A stretch of DNA of 64,000 nt from Berberis thunbergii (taxonomy: Eukaryota > Streptophyta > Magnoliopsida > Ranunculales > Berberidaceae), in the NCBI GenBank assembly GCA_003290165.1, contig QNQO01000197.1:710001-774000 (forward strand), in the 5' to 3' direction. A program made the position numbers and the translations under genes. Positions 11,066 to 24,429 of the stretch are shown here, piece after piece (within the stretch, counting starts at the first letter, position 1; each line of letters starts with the position of its first letter). The notes under the pieces are model-generated. The model searched no databases. It had not been told where the DNA came from and saw only the letters and a program-made list of their open reading frames with translations.

Positions 11066-14041
11066 GAAGTGTTTACTTTGTAGAAGGTGTGCCATGAAAC
11101 ATATACGTACATTGTTCAAGTTTGATGGTTGCGAAAAATATGGAAAACATATATTGCTCTGATTCCCATAACACACAAAAAACACAACTATAGCGGTTGG
11201 CTGCCAACTCTAACATATCCAGTTCAATCAACCATTTGTCATCGGGAATGCGTACAGTGCATTCAAAAATTGTCAGAGCATCTTTCACAAACTTCACCCC
11301 TCTGTCATTCCACATTCGAACCAAAAAGTCATTGTTACCTTCAAGCTCCAATAGTAGCTCATGTTTCAATTGCCTCCAACCAATGTTCTCGTTGTAACCT
11401 AAGAAATTGTCTATGCATCTAAATCCACAATTGCCATCGAGGCGTACATTCTGAATGTCCTCAATATAAACCCGAATCTAGTGTGGAATTTGTTTCATAT
11501 ACTTTGATTTCCACTTCGTGGCTTTATCTTTTTGCTTAGAAACATTAGCTTGACTTATAAGCTCCTATTGTGTCTTCATGTACTCATGGCAGAGGGGTCC
11601 CTTTTTGTGGACTTAACTCTCATGCTTAGACAACTTCTTCTTTTTGGGTCTCCCCTTGCCTTTTACAGGTTCAATTGGTTCAACCATGACTCATGAATCG
11701 GGGCAACTCAAATCTAGCAGCTTCCTCTTCAACACCAACTGTTGATTAGGAGTGGTTAGTAAGAATTTTTTCTTGATGATGTCTATCACTAGATCTATAA
11801 TCACTTCCGCACTTGCACAAATAAGTGTTTTGCCAAGTTGCATTCAGTGTTTGTTTAACATAAACAGTGAAAGTTGACCATTGGGACTGAAATATTGGGT
11901 CATTTCATGAGCATAAGGCAACCCATGAGTGATTCTCAACACACATTGATACTTCACAAGGTCAGGGCCCACAAATTCAGCATCAGACCTATCAATTTCA
12001 AATAGCATCAAGTCAATAGCCTTATAAGACATGGACCATGAAGTTTTCCAAATAATGAAACAATATGCTCTTTCTTCACCTTCGTGAGACTTTTTCGGAA
12101 TGACATTTTAATCTCTACAAGTTGGCCTTGGATCATGTCATCCATTTTCCTTCATACATTATAAAATGCCCCTTGGAAATTCTCCAACATCTTATTCAAC
12201 CTAGAATATGCGCCTTCAACGCGACCGGTTGTCTGTTGACCAAAATGAATGAAATTGTCGGTCCATGCATTCACAAAGAACTCCTTATGTGGATACAAAA
12301 TAGTCCGTAGATATAACACTTGGGATGTGATGTCCATCTTCTCTCGAACTCAATAATGTCTTTGCCCCATTCTTGCTCTGTGGCTAATCTATACAAGTCC
12401 GAGAAAGATTCAATAAGCTTTTGTCATCATTCATTATTCTCAAAAAAAATTTGCAATTCTTTTCCACATTTGTATTTATGTACCACCGACACGACAACCT
12501 TCTTGTTTGTGGAAATACTTGTTGAATGACTTTTATCAACCCAAGTTCCCTGTCTGTGACAAACATCTTTGATAAGTTGTCTAGCTCAAATACTCCCAAT
12601 AGCTTTTTCTAATGCCAATGTGTATGATTGTTCGGTTACAGACGACATCAAGCACCAACCAACATTGAAAGTCATGTCGGTTGACGTCACACCTACAACC
12701 TCAATTAGTGGCATCTTGTAGCAATTGGTTGTCTATGTGCAATCCATAAGCGTCACCGTTGGGAAACACATGGCTGGTAGAATTGACTCGGGATGACTCC
12801 AAAAAATATTTGTGACTGTGTTTTGTTTATCTATTGTATGTCACTTGATGTAACCATTCTCGCTCAACAAGTGCATTGTGACCTGCAAAGTTGTCATGCC
12901 TTTAAGTTGGACTGCCTTTTGGTGCTGAATAACAGTGTAAACAAAGTATGTACCAAGGGGCATACCAGATGTGGACATGTTATGCAAATAAGTCATCTCA
13001 TCTTCATTCAATCTCTCAACAAAGAAATGACATTGAAGAGATTTTGATCTTGGATGATTGTGGGTTTCACCTGTCACTTACAGCTTCCAATGATCATTAC
13101 CAAATGGCACCCCTCTCAACTGGAATGGGCACACACACTTCTTTGAACTTGTAGATCAACCAACCACCACCTTTTGCTTTTGAACATTTTTCATCATCTT
13201 TCTCCTCTCACATCCCAAGTGGAGTCTTCATTTGCTTCTATTATCAACAGGTTCCAACTTTGTAATAATCAAAACAATATTATTCTCCCTACTAATACCT
13301 TGACACTAAGATACTAAGGATGACTTTGATGCGAATACCTACAAAATAAATGCATACTGACGTTAGGAACACTAATCAATCAACATGTGAAACAAGATTA
13401 AATAATGTAATGCCTACGAGAATTAATCTTACCTCTTTCGTCATAAACAAGTAGCCATCATCATCAACTACTTCTTCTAGTGATTGTTCATCATTGGCTT
13501 CGGAATCATCAACCTTCTACAATAAGTAAATAAAAATATTTGTTTTTAATCATATACTAAGTAAGATAATGAATAAAATCATTAAGGACAGAGTTTACAT
13601 TTAGAAGGTTCGTCTCTTCCAAATATGCTTTAAGTTCCTCCGGGTCATCAACATTATGACAAAGTATATCGAAATCTATGAGATCGGCGATGACATTATG
13701 TGCACAGAATAACAACAATCAACAATAACGATCAAACTAACCCTACAAATAAGCAAATTTTAGGGTTCAAATATTAACAACTGACCCAAAAAATAACAAA
13801 GTTGTTTCAAATAAACCAAAAAGGAAATTAAATGTGATATTACGATAATGATAACAAAAATAAAACACCCATGCAAGCTCATCTCAAATTGAAAGTGTAC
13901 CTCGAGTGGAGTGGGTAGGTCTTCGTCTTGAAAAAGCTCATCTTCTTTGTTGACATCTATAAATGGACTACAATGCTGACTCTCAACTGCAGCATTATCA
14001 TCTTGAAGCCTACCAACCTCACTTTCACTGGACTCATCCAT
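11066..14041 (-). pseudogene. MULE transposase gene, decayed
   Basis: Read on the minus strand from an ATG at 14041, an acidic N-terminus (MDESSES...) is followed by blocks in the order expected for plant MuDR/FAR1-like transposases. About 12841-13077 encodes the block before the catalytic core. Near 12640-12760 the frame reads FPTVTLMDCT, then a stop, then YKMPLIEVVGVTSTDM, which is the first catalytic-aspartate region. 12384-12599 holds MFVTDRELGLIKVIQQVFP and CRWYIN, the second catalytic region. 12152-12337 holds FVNAWTD and the conserved RVEGAYSRL segment. Stops and frame changes between blocks show it is broken, although some breaks could be introns. It converges on the plant-mobile-domain gene of the same element. 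Confidence 0.82.
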
Positions 14042-14690
14042 TTCTATATACAAATTTCACCAAAACCCTAACTAAGGAAAATGAACAAGGGACGAGACAA
14101 CAAGAAGTAGAAGAAAGGGAGAGAAGCCGGTGTTGGGAGAGAGGAAAAAACCAAGAATGGAAGACAACTTTGATGGAAAACGAAGGAGGGTGGAACACAT
14201 TTTTTTCTCGTGAGAAGAGAGCAAAAGAAGCAGTAGAGAGGGGAGAGGGAGTATTAATACAAGTAAGAAAGGGAAATGGAGGCTGAAGATGGTGGTCGGC
14301 GGTTCTGATTCTGGCGAGATTGGGAAGAAAAGATGGTGGGAGAGGGGTTGTGCGACTGCAGAGGAGAAGTCGCTGGATTTTGGAGAAAAGAAAAAGGAAA
14401 AATATTTTTTATTATAGACTGATAGTGTCCTTCAGTAGATTCTAGAAAAAAATGTAATGGTGGTGTCCATTAGGAGAAGTGGTGGTGTTATTTAGCAGGA
14501 GTCTTTTCAATATTAAGACACATTCGAGCAAAGACCATGAACTCCATATTTTAGAAAATCAAAGTTTTGGAAAGATTAATTGTGACGATTTTAACATGTG
14601 TTTTTTTATATTCTTTAAAATTTTAACTGAGTTTGACCTTTTTGCCAAGATACACCTTCTATCGTGTCAACGGCACGAGAAATACACTAG

Positions 14691-14898
14691 TCTATATAAC
14701 AAATTATAATAGTGTTTTAGGTTGGAGATAAATGATGGTTGAGATTTACGCAAAAATAAAGATCTAATGATCACATCGAGGGGGAGGGTGTTTGGCTAAA
14801 ATTTATGTTCGTATAAGATTGAAATGCCCCTAGACAAAGTAAAAAAATTCTCTTTTTATCATACAATTTGAGTGCTGAAGGCACAAGAAATAACATAG
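14691..14898 (+). mobile_element. Helitron-like element, array unit D (short type)
   Basis: Begins TCTATATAACAAATT directly after unit C and matches short unit B, including the G-rich GAGGGGGAGGG block. The end has a GTGC-TGAAG-GCAC hairpin, but the terminal CTAG has become ATAG. Confidence 0.65.
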
Positions 14899-15505
14899 TT
14901 TATATTACAAAACATAATGGCGTTTTGGGTTGGAGATAAAGACAGTTAAGATTGAAAGTTGCAGAGGATGTTGATGGTGGAGATTCATGATCAACAATGA
15001 CATGTTTGTAAATAAGTTGCAAGTAAAAGATTAATGAAATGAACAAAAAAGTTAAAAAGTTTGTGGAGTGCATAAATGGCGAAAAGAGAAATTTTGTATT
15101 TTTAAAATTAAAATTGTTATAATTATCTACTTAGTTCTTAGATTTAATAAACTAGGTATGGTTGAAATGCATTTTTGAAGATCTTTCGAATGAAACCAAT
15201 AACTAAAACAAACGTTCAAAGTCTTAAATATGAATTTCACCTCGTAAGTATTTTCCAAAAAAATATGAATTTTCAAAGAAAATTAATTGTAATCTAATGC
15301 ACTTCACGTCGTAAGTATTTTCACATTTAAGACACATTCAAGTAAATACCATGAACTCCATATTTTGAAAAATCAAAGTTTGGGGCGGATTAATTGTGGC
15401 GGTTTTAACATGTGTTTTTTTTTATATTCTTTAAATTTTTAACTGAGTTTGACCTTTTGCCACGACCCACCTTCTATCGTGCAAATGACACGAAAAATAC
15501 ACTAG
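14899..15505 (+). mobile_element. Helitron-like element, array unit E (long type)
   Basis: Matches long unit A throughout. It ends with a TCGTG...CACGA hairpin (about 15478-15492) followed by ACACTAG. This intact copy shows what unit C looked like before the MULE and hAT insertions. Confidence 0.72.
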
Positions 15506-15560
15506 TCTATATTACAAATCAGAATGATATTTTAAGTGAGATAAAAGACGACCCTTGACA
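15506..15560 (+). mobile_element. Helitron-like array unit F, 5' end only
   Basis: Begins TCTATATTACAAATCAG right after unit E and follows the family for about 50 bases before the similarity stops near 15555. Confidence 0.55.
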
Positions 15561-16345
15561 ATTTTTCATATTTCAATATCTTTTACACTATTTCAATTTT
15601 TCTCTTTAACCCTAGACCATTCTCTTTGTGAACGTGCATATCTATCTAGAAGAGTTTTCAATTTTACTATCTAAAAGGAGAGCACACACATATAAACTGA
15701 AGCATTATTGTGACACCGAAACCTTGTCTACAAAATGACATGTCGAGTGAGCCTGTAACGAATGGTATTAACATTTATGGTTTCTTGTATCGATAATCAA
15801 TGTAAACTTTAATATTGTGGAAATCTAGAGTGCCAGGGCAGTGACAAGGGTTCTCTGTCCATGTGATTGTGTTCGATTGTGCCATTATAAGTATCTTTAA
15901 GATGATGGATGATTTGAGCTTGGCCTGGCCCGGGCTGACTATCTAGAAAGGCTGTTAATATTGTCATCAAAATCTAAAAAATAATAACAATACAATAATA
16001 TTTAATTTCATTATTTATTTTTTTAGCTATTAAATTGTACCATTAAAAAAACCTAATAAATAATTTGTCCGGACCGGACTGACAAAACATCACTTCTTGA
16101 CAAGTACAAAAATGGACTAGACAGAAGTGCCCCACTGACCCACCCACAAACACATATAAATCACAACCTACTCTCGCTGAACCCACGCTCCAAAACAGAG
16201 AGTAGAACAGAAGAAGCAGCATCTGAACACCCACTTCACCTTTCTCTCTCTCTCTACCCACACCAATTCCACCCACCTTGTTCGTTTCCATCGATCGATC
16301 TCGACTTCCCTGCAAACCCCAAGACCCCTCTTCGTCGATTTCCAA
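15561..16345 (+). promoter_or_regulatory. Upstream region of the DP gene
   Basis: A TATAAA at 16155-16160 lies about 190 bp before the start codon, a reasonable TATA box. It is followed by a CT-rich stretch (TCTCTCTCTCTC near 16243-16256) of the kind common in plant 5' leaders. No clear E2F site was seen in a by-eye reading. Confidence 0.45.
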
Positions 16346-19300
16346 ATGGGGTTAGGGAAAAGCCAAGAAGACGAAGAGAGGAAGAAATCGTCGAGCATTT
16401 CGAGGGGAGGTGTTGTTAGGTCTCTGGGGACGACATTCTCTGCTCAATCGCTCTCCACGAGCGGAAGCCAAGGGTCCCGAAGCGATCCCCCAGCCATGAC
16501 CACTCCAGCGAAGGAGAGCACCTTTGTTAGATTGAATCATCTTGATATTCAAGGAGATGATGAGGGGTCCCAAAGCGCCACTGCCAGCGCGTGAGTTGCT
16601 GCTAATTACTCTTTTTCTTCATTCACTCATTTCACTCTTCTTTAAACTTCCTTTGACTGGATTTCATTTAGATTACAATGTCATGCACTTTGAAATGTAA
16701 GAATACCCAATTGAAATCAGAATGAAACCCTCGGTTCTGGGGTTCACCAGATTAACGGGAATAATTCTTTATGACCAACTTTTCCTATTTGATTCTTAAA
16801 CCTATTTTTTTTAGGCAATGTTAACTGATAATTGGTGTTTATATAGTGGGCCAAAGAAGAAAAGAGGACAACGGGCAGCAGGCGGCGACAAGAGTCGGGG
16901 ACTAAGGCAATTTAGCATGAAAGGTGGCTGATTTCCTCACATTTGTTTAGTATATTATTCTAAAGGAATTAATGAATCTTGAGCATTTTCGGTCTGACTG
17001 CTGCTAATTTAATGTTTGCATAATTTGTAGTGTGCGAAAAAGTGGAAAGCAAGGGTAGAACTACATACAATGAGGTAGGTGATATCTTGGAAATCGTATA
17101 ATGTGTTTTGCATTTCATTGCTTCATATTCTACACTTTAGGATGACAACATTAATTGCTTCCATGATGGACTTATGTTGTTCGAATGGCATAGTTGTTAA
17201 ACATCATTGGTGAATCATAATCAATTGCAATTCAAACTCCTAAGTCATAATATTTTATGAGCACATCGAGCCGATGGATCTTTGGTACAATAAATGATCA
17301 TGGACAATTCTCCATGAATATTTTATAACTTCAGTGATTTTTTTGTCATAATGATAGATATGCCTATTTATACTCGTACCACTATTTCAAAACTCAAAAC
17401 TTGACCTGCAGTGTGAAAATGTGATAAGGACATTGACAATGCAGTGTGAAGATGTACGTAAAGTTTTTATTAATTTGTTTTACATTATTACATATCTAAC
17501 TCAAGTGATGGTTCACATTTATCCGTTTGGTTACATTTTGGTTTGTAGTTTATAAATTCTTGGAAATGTCTTGTTAAGAACTTAAGATCCCCCAAAGTAC
17601 TAGTATATATTGGATTCCTATGCTGGAGTGTTTGACTCGAATAGGAATGTAACCTGTTTCCGTAAGGAAGTATTGACCAAAAGGCGAGGGGTCTGCACAT
17701 GGATTTACAATGTTATATAGTTCTATAATTTTGATACGTTGTTCTTTCAGTAATATATAAATGTGGATAATATTTCGGATGAATTGATAGGTAATTGAAG
17801 ATTGAATTTGAAAACAAGATATTGAACATCCTCTTGAAGATTGAATATGAAAATAAGATACTGAACATACTCATATTGAACTGCTCACAACCTATTTAAC
17901 AATGAAACAACTATTGTGCTATTTATATCGTCTAAACATATCACCTATATAGGGGCATTTCTATGCATTCTATAATTTAATCCGGTTTTAAGCTTCATTT
18001 TGTTAGTTGTACATTTTACTTGTAGATTAAATTGTTACTTACATATTATTTAAAATGTAGTAATAAATGTATATTTTTAAATCTTATTGTTTGCAGCTAA
18101 ACAGTGATAAGTATGTCACTTGAAAAAGCCAGCTCAATTGAGTGAGAAACTGAGTGAGCTAAGGGAAAATACAGAGAAGCATAACTAACTGAAAATTCCA
18201 CCCAAGTAAACGTGCAATCAGATAAGGATACATCTTTGAGAATACCAAATGCAGTATCCCACTGCCAAACAGCTATTTGATATTGATATTTCTGTAAATG
18301 TTGATTAAGCATGGGTTTCCATTAGAGTGTCCAGTTGTGTGTCTTAGTGTTAGCCTCTCCAGAGACATGTGATGTCCTTGATACATAGTTTACAACAAAG
18401 ACACTTCTTTGTGATATTACTGACTAAGACAAAATCTGCTGGGGGGAAAACTTATATTACAACTGATTTGATTCCAGTGTCTTAGGTTTAGTGATCCAAT
18501 GTCATAACTTTCATACTTAAAAGTGGCAATATCCGATCTTAGTTGAACACTTATGCAAAAGTTTGTAATGGGTGGTCATGGATGGGATTATCATCAACAA
18601 TTGTTTATTTCCAAAATTTGTGATCAGCTATATCACAAGAAGATGGTGGCAAAACTTTAAAATTTTTTATTTACCTATCCGCCAAGTCCATTTCCATTTT
18701 GTGTAGGGCAATGCAAAGAAAAAGCTTTAACTTGGACAAACTTAAACTACATTTAAACAAACTCTAGCACATTTTTTGTTCATTTATTACGCAGATAGCT
18801 ATTTCGACTGAAATAAAAATACTTTCAAATACATTCGATTTCAAAGGCATATTGAGAAAACATGGAAGAAGTAGATGGAGTTTGAACACATATACTAAGA
18901 GAGATATAAATGAAGGAAGAAAGGTTATGGTTCGAGATTTTTTGTTATAGTAATGGAAACATAAATGGATTGGAAGCTTGAAAACTAGAAATTTTAAGTA
19001 ATCTATATTTTATCCTTTCCATATTGGTTGCGGAAAGGCTGGATGGAAGTTTCCAAAATTGTATTGAGGATAGTTGGTATTGCTGTTGGGATTCTTGAAG
19101 GTATATCATTTTCAGATGCTCTTTCATAGAGGTTTATGAAGTTATATGAAGGGTGAATGTTTTTGGAATAAGGAAATTTCGTATTGCTTTTGCAGTTTTT
19201 TGAAGATACTCTAGTGTTTATGAAGGTAATAATTTTCAATTGCGCTTTTTAGAGGCTTAGTGTGTTTTTGAGTTGTGTTAATCCGAAAAGTGAATTTCTG

Positions 19301-22300
19301 TTAGGCATAGATTTTTGTTGAAAAGGAAAAGGAAAGGGGAAGATAAAAGAAGTAGAACATCAAATCCTAATGTCAAAGGGCTCATTAAGCACTGGTGAGA
19401 CCGAAACACGATAAAGCTACATTGCACTAAAACAATATTCCTCACCCTCGTCCAACAAAATTTGACCAAAACATTAAACCATCCGCCAAACCTCCCTTAC
19501 CATCCTGCTGTGGTTGCTGTCATCACCCTTTAATCCTACCGAGTCCCATATCATCATCGTCGTCATCATCAAAAGGAAAGAATTCAAATCCAATTTATGT
19601 TCCTAATCCAAATTTATCTTTGAGACAGAATCAGAACCCCAAGGGCGTCTTTGGCCCAATCATAGGCTTCCTCTTGATGGTTTCCCGATCACTTTTCCTA
19701 AAGCCTCCTTAAGTCCTTAACTGGTAATGAAGGCACGATATTTGTAGCCATTTTTGAAAAGCAAGTTGACTAGTTAGCCATGATTTAAAATTTAAAAAAA
19801 AAATCTTTTGCCGGGTAAAATAAAGTTTGTTAGAAATGAGCAAAGAAAGCTCTTCTCATGAGAGATAGGTTGAGTTATATGTACACCACAGAACCCAAAA
19901 CAAATAAAAGACATATTTCAGCCAAGGGAGCACCGACAGTTCAAAAAAAATCATGTGTGTGTGTTTGTGCCCGACTCTTTCCTCGGATGCGGTTGTGACA
20001 CGTGGGACACGTGGGACACATGGTTATCGAGTCTGCAAGTTTGACTAAGAATCGGACACATGGACATGGTTGTGTAATTTTTATATATTTTTATTAAACA
20101 GGTGCAAATAACAAGAGGGGAGGGGGTGTACAACCCACTCGGAAACCAAAACTTAAACTTCTAGAGTTAAGTGTACAATGATGAGATATATGAAGGATTC
20201 ATGATTATTACTTTGTCACTTTGTTACTTTTGTTGATGTTTTGTGTGATTTGAGCTAGAGACTTTTGAATTATATTTTTAACTTATTTATTATCTTTCAT
20301 GAGACCCGTTCGAATTATGATGTTTGGTCGTTTAGTTATGTTGCATGCACACACGCACGCACCAAAAAGCGCATAGTTTCTCCTCTAAAATGACCGGGTT
20401 TTTTTGTTTTTTAAAAAGTTCCTCATGTCACCATGTCAAAAACGACACTGGTGCGTGCATCTTAGAATACAAATCAAGAAAATTCTTGCATTTAGTGTAG
20501 TCTTCAAAATGGTATTTCATAAACTCCAAGAAAACCCTTCACCAACTGAAAAACATACCCTTAATCTCCATTATCATCCGCTTTATCTTGTGACGTTTTC
20601 TTCAAGTATTCTTTCGTTGTGTTACAAACAAATGCCCCACAAAATAGGAGAGGGAATGAACTTCCACAATTTCCACCCTTCAGCTTAAATGAAACTAATC
20701 TTCCAAGAAAATCCTGCACCTGGATATTTGACTCGTCACGAGCATGCACAATTTCCTCCGTTCCCTATTTTTCAAATCTGCTTCAAGTGTGAACCATCTT
20801 TGTTGTTTCAAAATTGAGAAATCACTCTGTGACAATCAATAATAGACTCAAAATACATTTGGTGACTTAGAACATGGTTTATGTTTCAAAAACTAGTTAA
20901 GCTTAAGAATAGTTGAACCTTATAAATTTATGGAGAGAGCGGAGGTGAGGGGTTGTTACAGGTGCAGGTCAGGGAAGATTGCGAACGGGTAAAGGTTGTG
21001 CAACAAGATATTTGATTTGGGGCTGCAACCAAGAAAATCATGTCCTAAACGAGAAAAACAAATCCCTTCATAACACCAGGAAAACTTGTATGGAGCATGG
21101 TACCACTACCATATGCCATCTGTTGGACACTATGGTTTGAAAGGAATACACTTTGAAAGAAAAAATGGTTTGAAGGGAATAGGAGGGTTTTATAAGGAGT
21201 AAATCTTTAAGAAGACAAAGATATGTGTGAAGGTCTTAGTGCATTTGACAGATCTTGAAGGTGTATCCTTGGAGAAGATTTCAGCTTCATTGAGAGGGCC
21301 TTATCCTTTATCCTAACAGGATATTCTCTCTATTGTGGCTGGATGCTTTGTAGTTTGCTCCTTGCTTCGTTGATGCCTATTAATAAATTTATACCCCACC
21401 GCTCTTCCCTTTGAAATTATTATTAGTGGACCATGAAATCTGTTTGGGATGTCTTGTTGTCTCTTTTCATGTAAATTACGTTGATTATAACTTTGTTCTA
21501 ACCAAGTTCATGTTACCTACAAAATTTCATGTGAACTCTGGGTGTTTTACTCTTCTGCTGTGCGTCTGCCTTAACCTGAGTGCCAATCTCTTTCAGGTTG
21601 CAGATGAGCTTGTCGTGGAGTTCGCAGATCCTAAGAATGTGTTGACGTCTCCTAATCAGGTAAAATACTCTGCGCCATGCCTAACAATTACATTGTTTTC
21701 CACAACATCACCTCACTGATTGCACTACTTCCTCTCATCCATGATATATAGAGCAATTTCTTGTATCCAAGAGTTCAAAACTTACTTTCTGTGTTTGTCT
21801 TGCTTATAGCAACAATACGATGAGAAAAATATACGTCGTAGAGTATATGACGCGCTGAATGTTCTCATGGCAATGGATATAATATCCAAGGATAAAAAAG
21901 AGATACAGTGGAAGGGTCTGCCTCGCACTACCATGAATGACATTGAAGAGCTAAAGGTTTGAATGAATGAACCACACTATTCAGTGGATAATTCGTAATG
22001 ATGAAACATTTACTGGGCTGAATTACTAGCTCAAGTATTCTTATCCTTCTCTAAGATCTTGATTTTTACAGGCAGAACGCGAAGTACTTAGAAACAGGGT
22101 TGACAAGAAGGCGGCTTATTTGCAAGAGCTAGAAGACCAAGTAAGAAGCATGAGTACAGTCTTTGTTTATAAATTATATCAATGTTTCCCACCAAGGGTT
22201 TCCGGTTTTCAGCTAAACTAGTATTATGGACTCTTCACTGACATCTCTGCACTTTTTAGTTTGTAGGACTACAGAACTTGACACACAGGAATGAGTATTT

Positions 22301-23327
22301 GTATGCTTCAGGAGATGAACCCACAGGGGGAGTAGCATTACCTTTTATTCTGATTCAGGTATAACTGCTTCGCTGTTAGTTACCAATGACAACTTCATTG
22401 TCTCGTCTTTGCCCTTTTTGACTTTCCATCAGATTGGCATCTAACTCCTTGTTCCCCATCTACTTTCCCATTGAATGCCATCTCCAATGTCTGGATTTCA
22501 AGGAGCTCGAGTATTTATCCTGCTGCTTGTGATCTTATCTTAGTGATATGTGAGTGGAATTTGTTTGTTCCTATTTCAACCAAGGGATAAGTAAGAATGC
22601 AGTGCACCACAATAGCTGATTTTTCTAGACCCCCCAACCCAACTCCATGTTTGATGTGCATGCATAATATTTTAAAACTATTTCTCAGCTTTTATGTCAC
22701 GATTTTAGCAGTGTATTTCATGACACTTTTAAAGTTTGGTACTCTATTCTAATTATTCCTCACCTTCTTTTTGGCAAATTATACCATAGACACGTCCTCA
22801 TGCTACTGTCGAATTGGAACTATCGGAAGATATGCAGCTGGTGCATTTCGACTTCAATAGGTATGCTAATCTAACATGCACTTTTGTTATTGTCTCTTAC
22901 CTTCTGACTTAATACCGAGTAAGATGCCGCTGTTTGTGAATTATAGTTCATCAGCTAATGGAAAGTCTACTGTCTTATTAAGCATCTCATATGTTGGAAA
23001 TTGGCCATTCAACTTCAGGTTCATAGAACTTTGGTTGATCATATTCGTGTGCTGACCACATTTTTACAAATTAATTGCAGCACCCCATTTGAGCTACATG
23101 ATGACAATTATGTTCTCAAGGCAATGGGACTTTGTGAAAGACCAAAGGCTGATGATAATGGTGCTCATAACTCCACTGCAAATGGAGGTGAAAGTGTCAA
23201 CATGCATCAGCATGACACGTACCAGTCCCGTATAAATTATCCCTTGGGTTCGTATGCTGCAGGCAGACCTCGACCTTCGCCTTCCATTCCTGGAATACTA
23301 AAAGCACGTGCCAAGCATGATCATTGA
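16346..23327 (+). CDS. DPB: E2F dimerisation partner DP (DPB-like transcription factor)
   Basis: Nine exons join in frame: 16346-16590, 16847-16923, 17031-17074, 21597-21659, 21810-21956, 22072-22140, 22260-22358, 22790-22860, 23081-23327, all with GT-AG introns, giving 353 aa. DP proteins pair with E2F to bind cell-cycle promoters in the nucleus; the pair is restrained by retinoblastoma-related protein. A Ser/Thr-rich N-terminus carries [13 protein letters not shown], then a basic PKKKRGQR (residues 84-91), probably a nuclear signal. The winged-helix DNA-binding domain spans about 97-192 and contains the family hallmark [11 protein letters not shown] (152-162). Exons 6-7 encode the leucine-rich dimerisation helix (about 193-230). 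Exons 8-9 encode the conserved [14 protein letters not shown] region. The length is a little under Arabidopsis DPB (385 aa), mainly because the C-terminus is shorter. Intron 3 (17075-21596) is 4.5 kb. A possible AATAAA lies at 23707. Confidence 0.95.
17075..21596 (+). other. Large third intron of the DP gene
   Basis: Starts GTAGGT and ends TTTCAG. No transposase or recognisable gene was found inside. Around 19975-20070 there is a GACACGTGGGACACGTGGGACAC-type block (interrupted repeats of GACAC) resembling one in SDP6 intron 2 near 43425-43520, probably a small dispersed repeat. Open frames in it do not resemble proteins I know. Confidence 0.7.
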
Positions 23328-24286
23328 CCTGTTAGTTCAAGCTTTATCACCTTGGTATGGACTAGTTTCCTAAATATTTTTTGGGGCACCCTGATCCCCC
23401 GGTGCCTCAATTCATTGTTTAACCAGTTGAAAGAATTGAAGAAAATGGGCAACTTTTGCTCCCTGTTCAATGCCTAGAAAGGAATCTTAGCTAGACTATT
23501 TTCTAGTTTGAATTCCATCATTAGCGAAAGAACTGTTTTATTGTTTTCCTTCAGTTATTTGCTCTGATGAAAAAGTATGAAGAGCAAATGTCAACATACT
23601 CATGGGTGATCCAGCGAATGTCATTGTTTATTCTCTACATACATGTCATTGTTTATTCTGAATTATGTGATTTGTAATAGATTTTCTGTCTCTATTTAGG
23701 GTAAAAAATAAAGATACAATGTCGCTTTTTTTTCAACTTTATCAGCAATTTATCTTTTCCTAGTTCATTTCCCTCTTTTATGGAGCACTGTAATGTCTAG
23801 TTTTGATGACATGAGGATTTATATACTGATGAAGCAACTGCATGTCAGTGAGTGGGCTAATAATTAAAACGTAACACTTGCTAAAAAAAATAGCCACAAC
23901 GGGGTGGACTGCCACTGCAACATATTGATCAGACAACTCCTTGTTTGCAGTGTTTGATGATGCAAAACGTAAGAGCAGAGCCAGATATTGAGACTATTTG
24001 TGGGGATTCTCTCCCTGAGATTGAGACCGTCCTCAAGGAGAGTAGCAGGGCGGATAGGGCAAGTATAGTTATAGATAAAAACAAAAAGAGTTTGTTTTCC
24101 TGCATAGGTTCCATTACCTCTAACGCAGGGTATCTAGGGTAGGAAATGTCACTCGAATGGGGAGGGAAGGTGACTGACTTCCCTCGTTGGGAGAGGCCAG
24201 AATGACTAGAACATTCAATAATACAGTGAGGGAGCTTGGAGGTGGAACAATTGGAATCACTTACGACACAAGATAGTTTTGAGTGC
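23328..24286 (+). other. 3' region of the DP gene and intergenic sequence
   Basis: A T-rich 3' region with a possible polyadenylation signal AATAAA at 23707-23712. The rest, including a short open frame at 23945-24142, is not recognised. Confidence 0.4.
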
Positions 24287-24429
24287 TTCTAGGGAGTTTG
24301 GGTCTGCTACCTGGGTGGCATTTGTACACTTTTGCCCGTCTATTTAAACACTCTTTAAATATAACCACAACAAAGGAGGGGCAAAAGGATATATTCGCCC
24401 CCCGGGCAGCAAACCCAGGCTCCCTAGAA
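24287..24429. mobile_element. Small MITE with TTCTAGGGAG ends, 143 bp
   Basis: The two halves are imperfect inverted repeats over roughly 55 bases: TTCTAGGGAGTTTGGGTCTG on the left, and on the minus strand from 24429 TTCTAGGGAGCCTGGGTTTG. Both continue into a CTTTTGCCC block. I see no clear target duplication, so the superfamily is open. Confidence 0.6.

Larger units (their letters stand above)
5191..14502. mobile_element. Mutator-like element (MULE), 9.3 kb, with two decayed genes
   Basis: The ends are long imperfect inverted repeats: CCTGCTAAATTAC then a CACCACTTCTTCT block on the left, and on the right (minus strand) CCTGCTAAATAAC then CACCACTTCTCCT. A 9-bp duplication with one mismatch flanks it: ATTTTCAAT at 5182-5190 and CTTTTCAAT at 14503-14511. 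Comparison with Helitron unit E shows the empty site read CGTAAGTATTTTCAAT. Inside are a plus-strand plant-mobile-domain gene (5704-8541) and a minus-strand MULE transposase gene (11066-14041), converging on a hairpin array. Both genes carry stops, so the copy is probably no longer autonomous. Confidence 0.88.
4109..14690 (+). mobile_element. Helitron-like array unit C (long type), split by two insertions
   Basis: The left part (4109-4475, then 5086-5190) and right part (14504-14690) together match units A and E; removing the hAT element 4476-5085 and the MULE 5191-14502 with their target duplications leaves about 640 bp. The 3' end has the expected hairpin (CGTG...CACG near 14663-14677) and CACTAG at 14685-14690. 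The match between flanks shows this was one contiguous unit before the two insertions. Confidence 0.75.
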
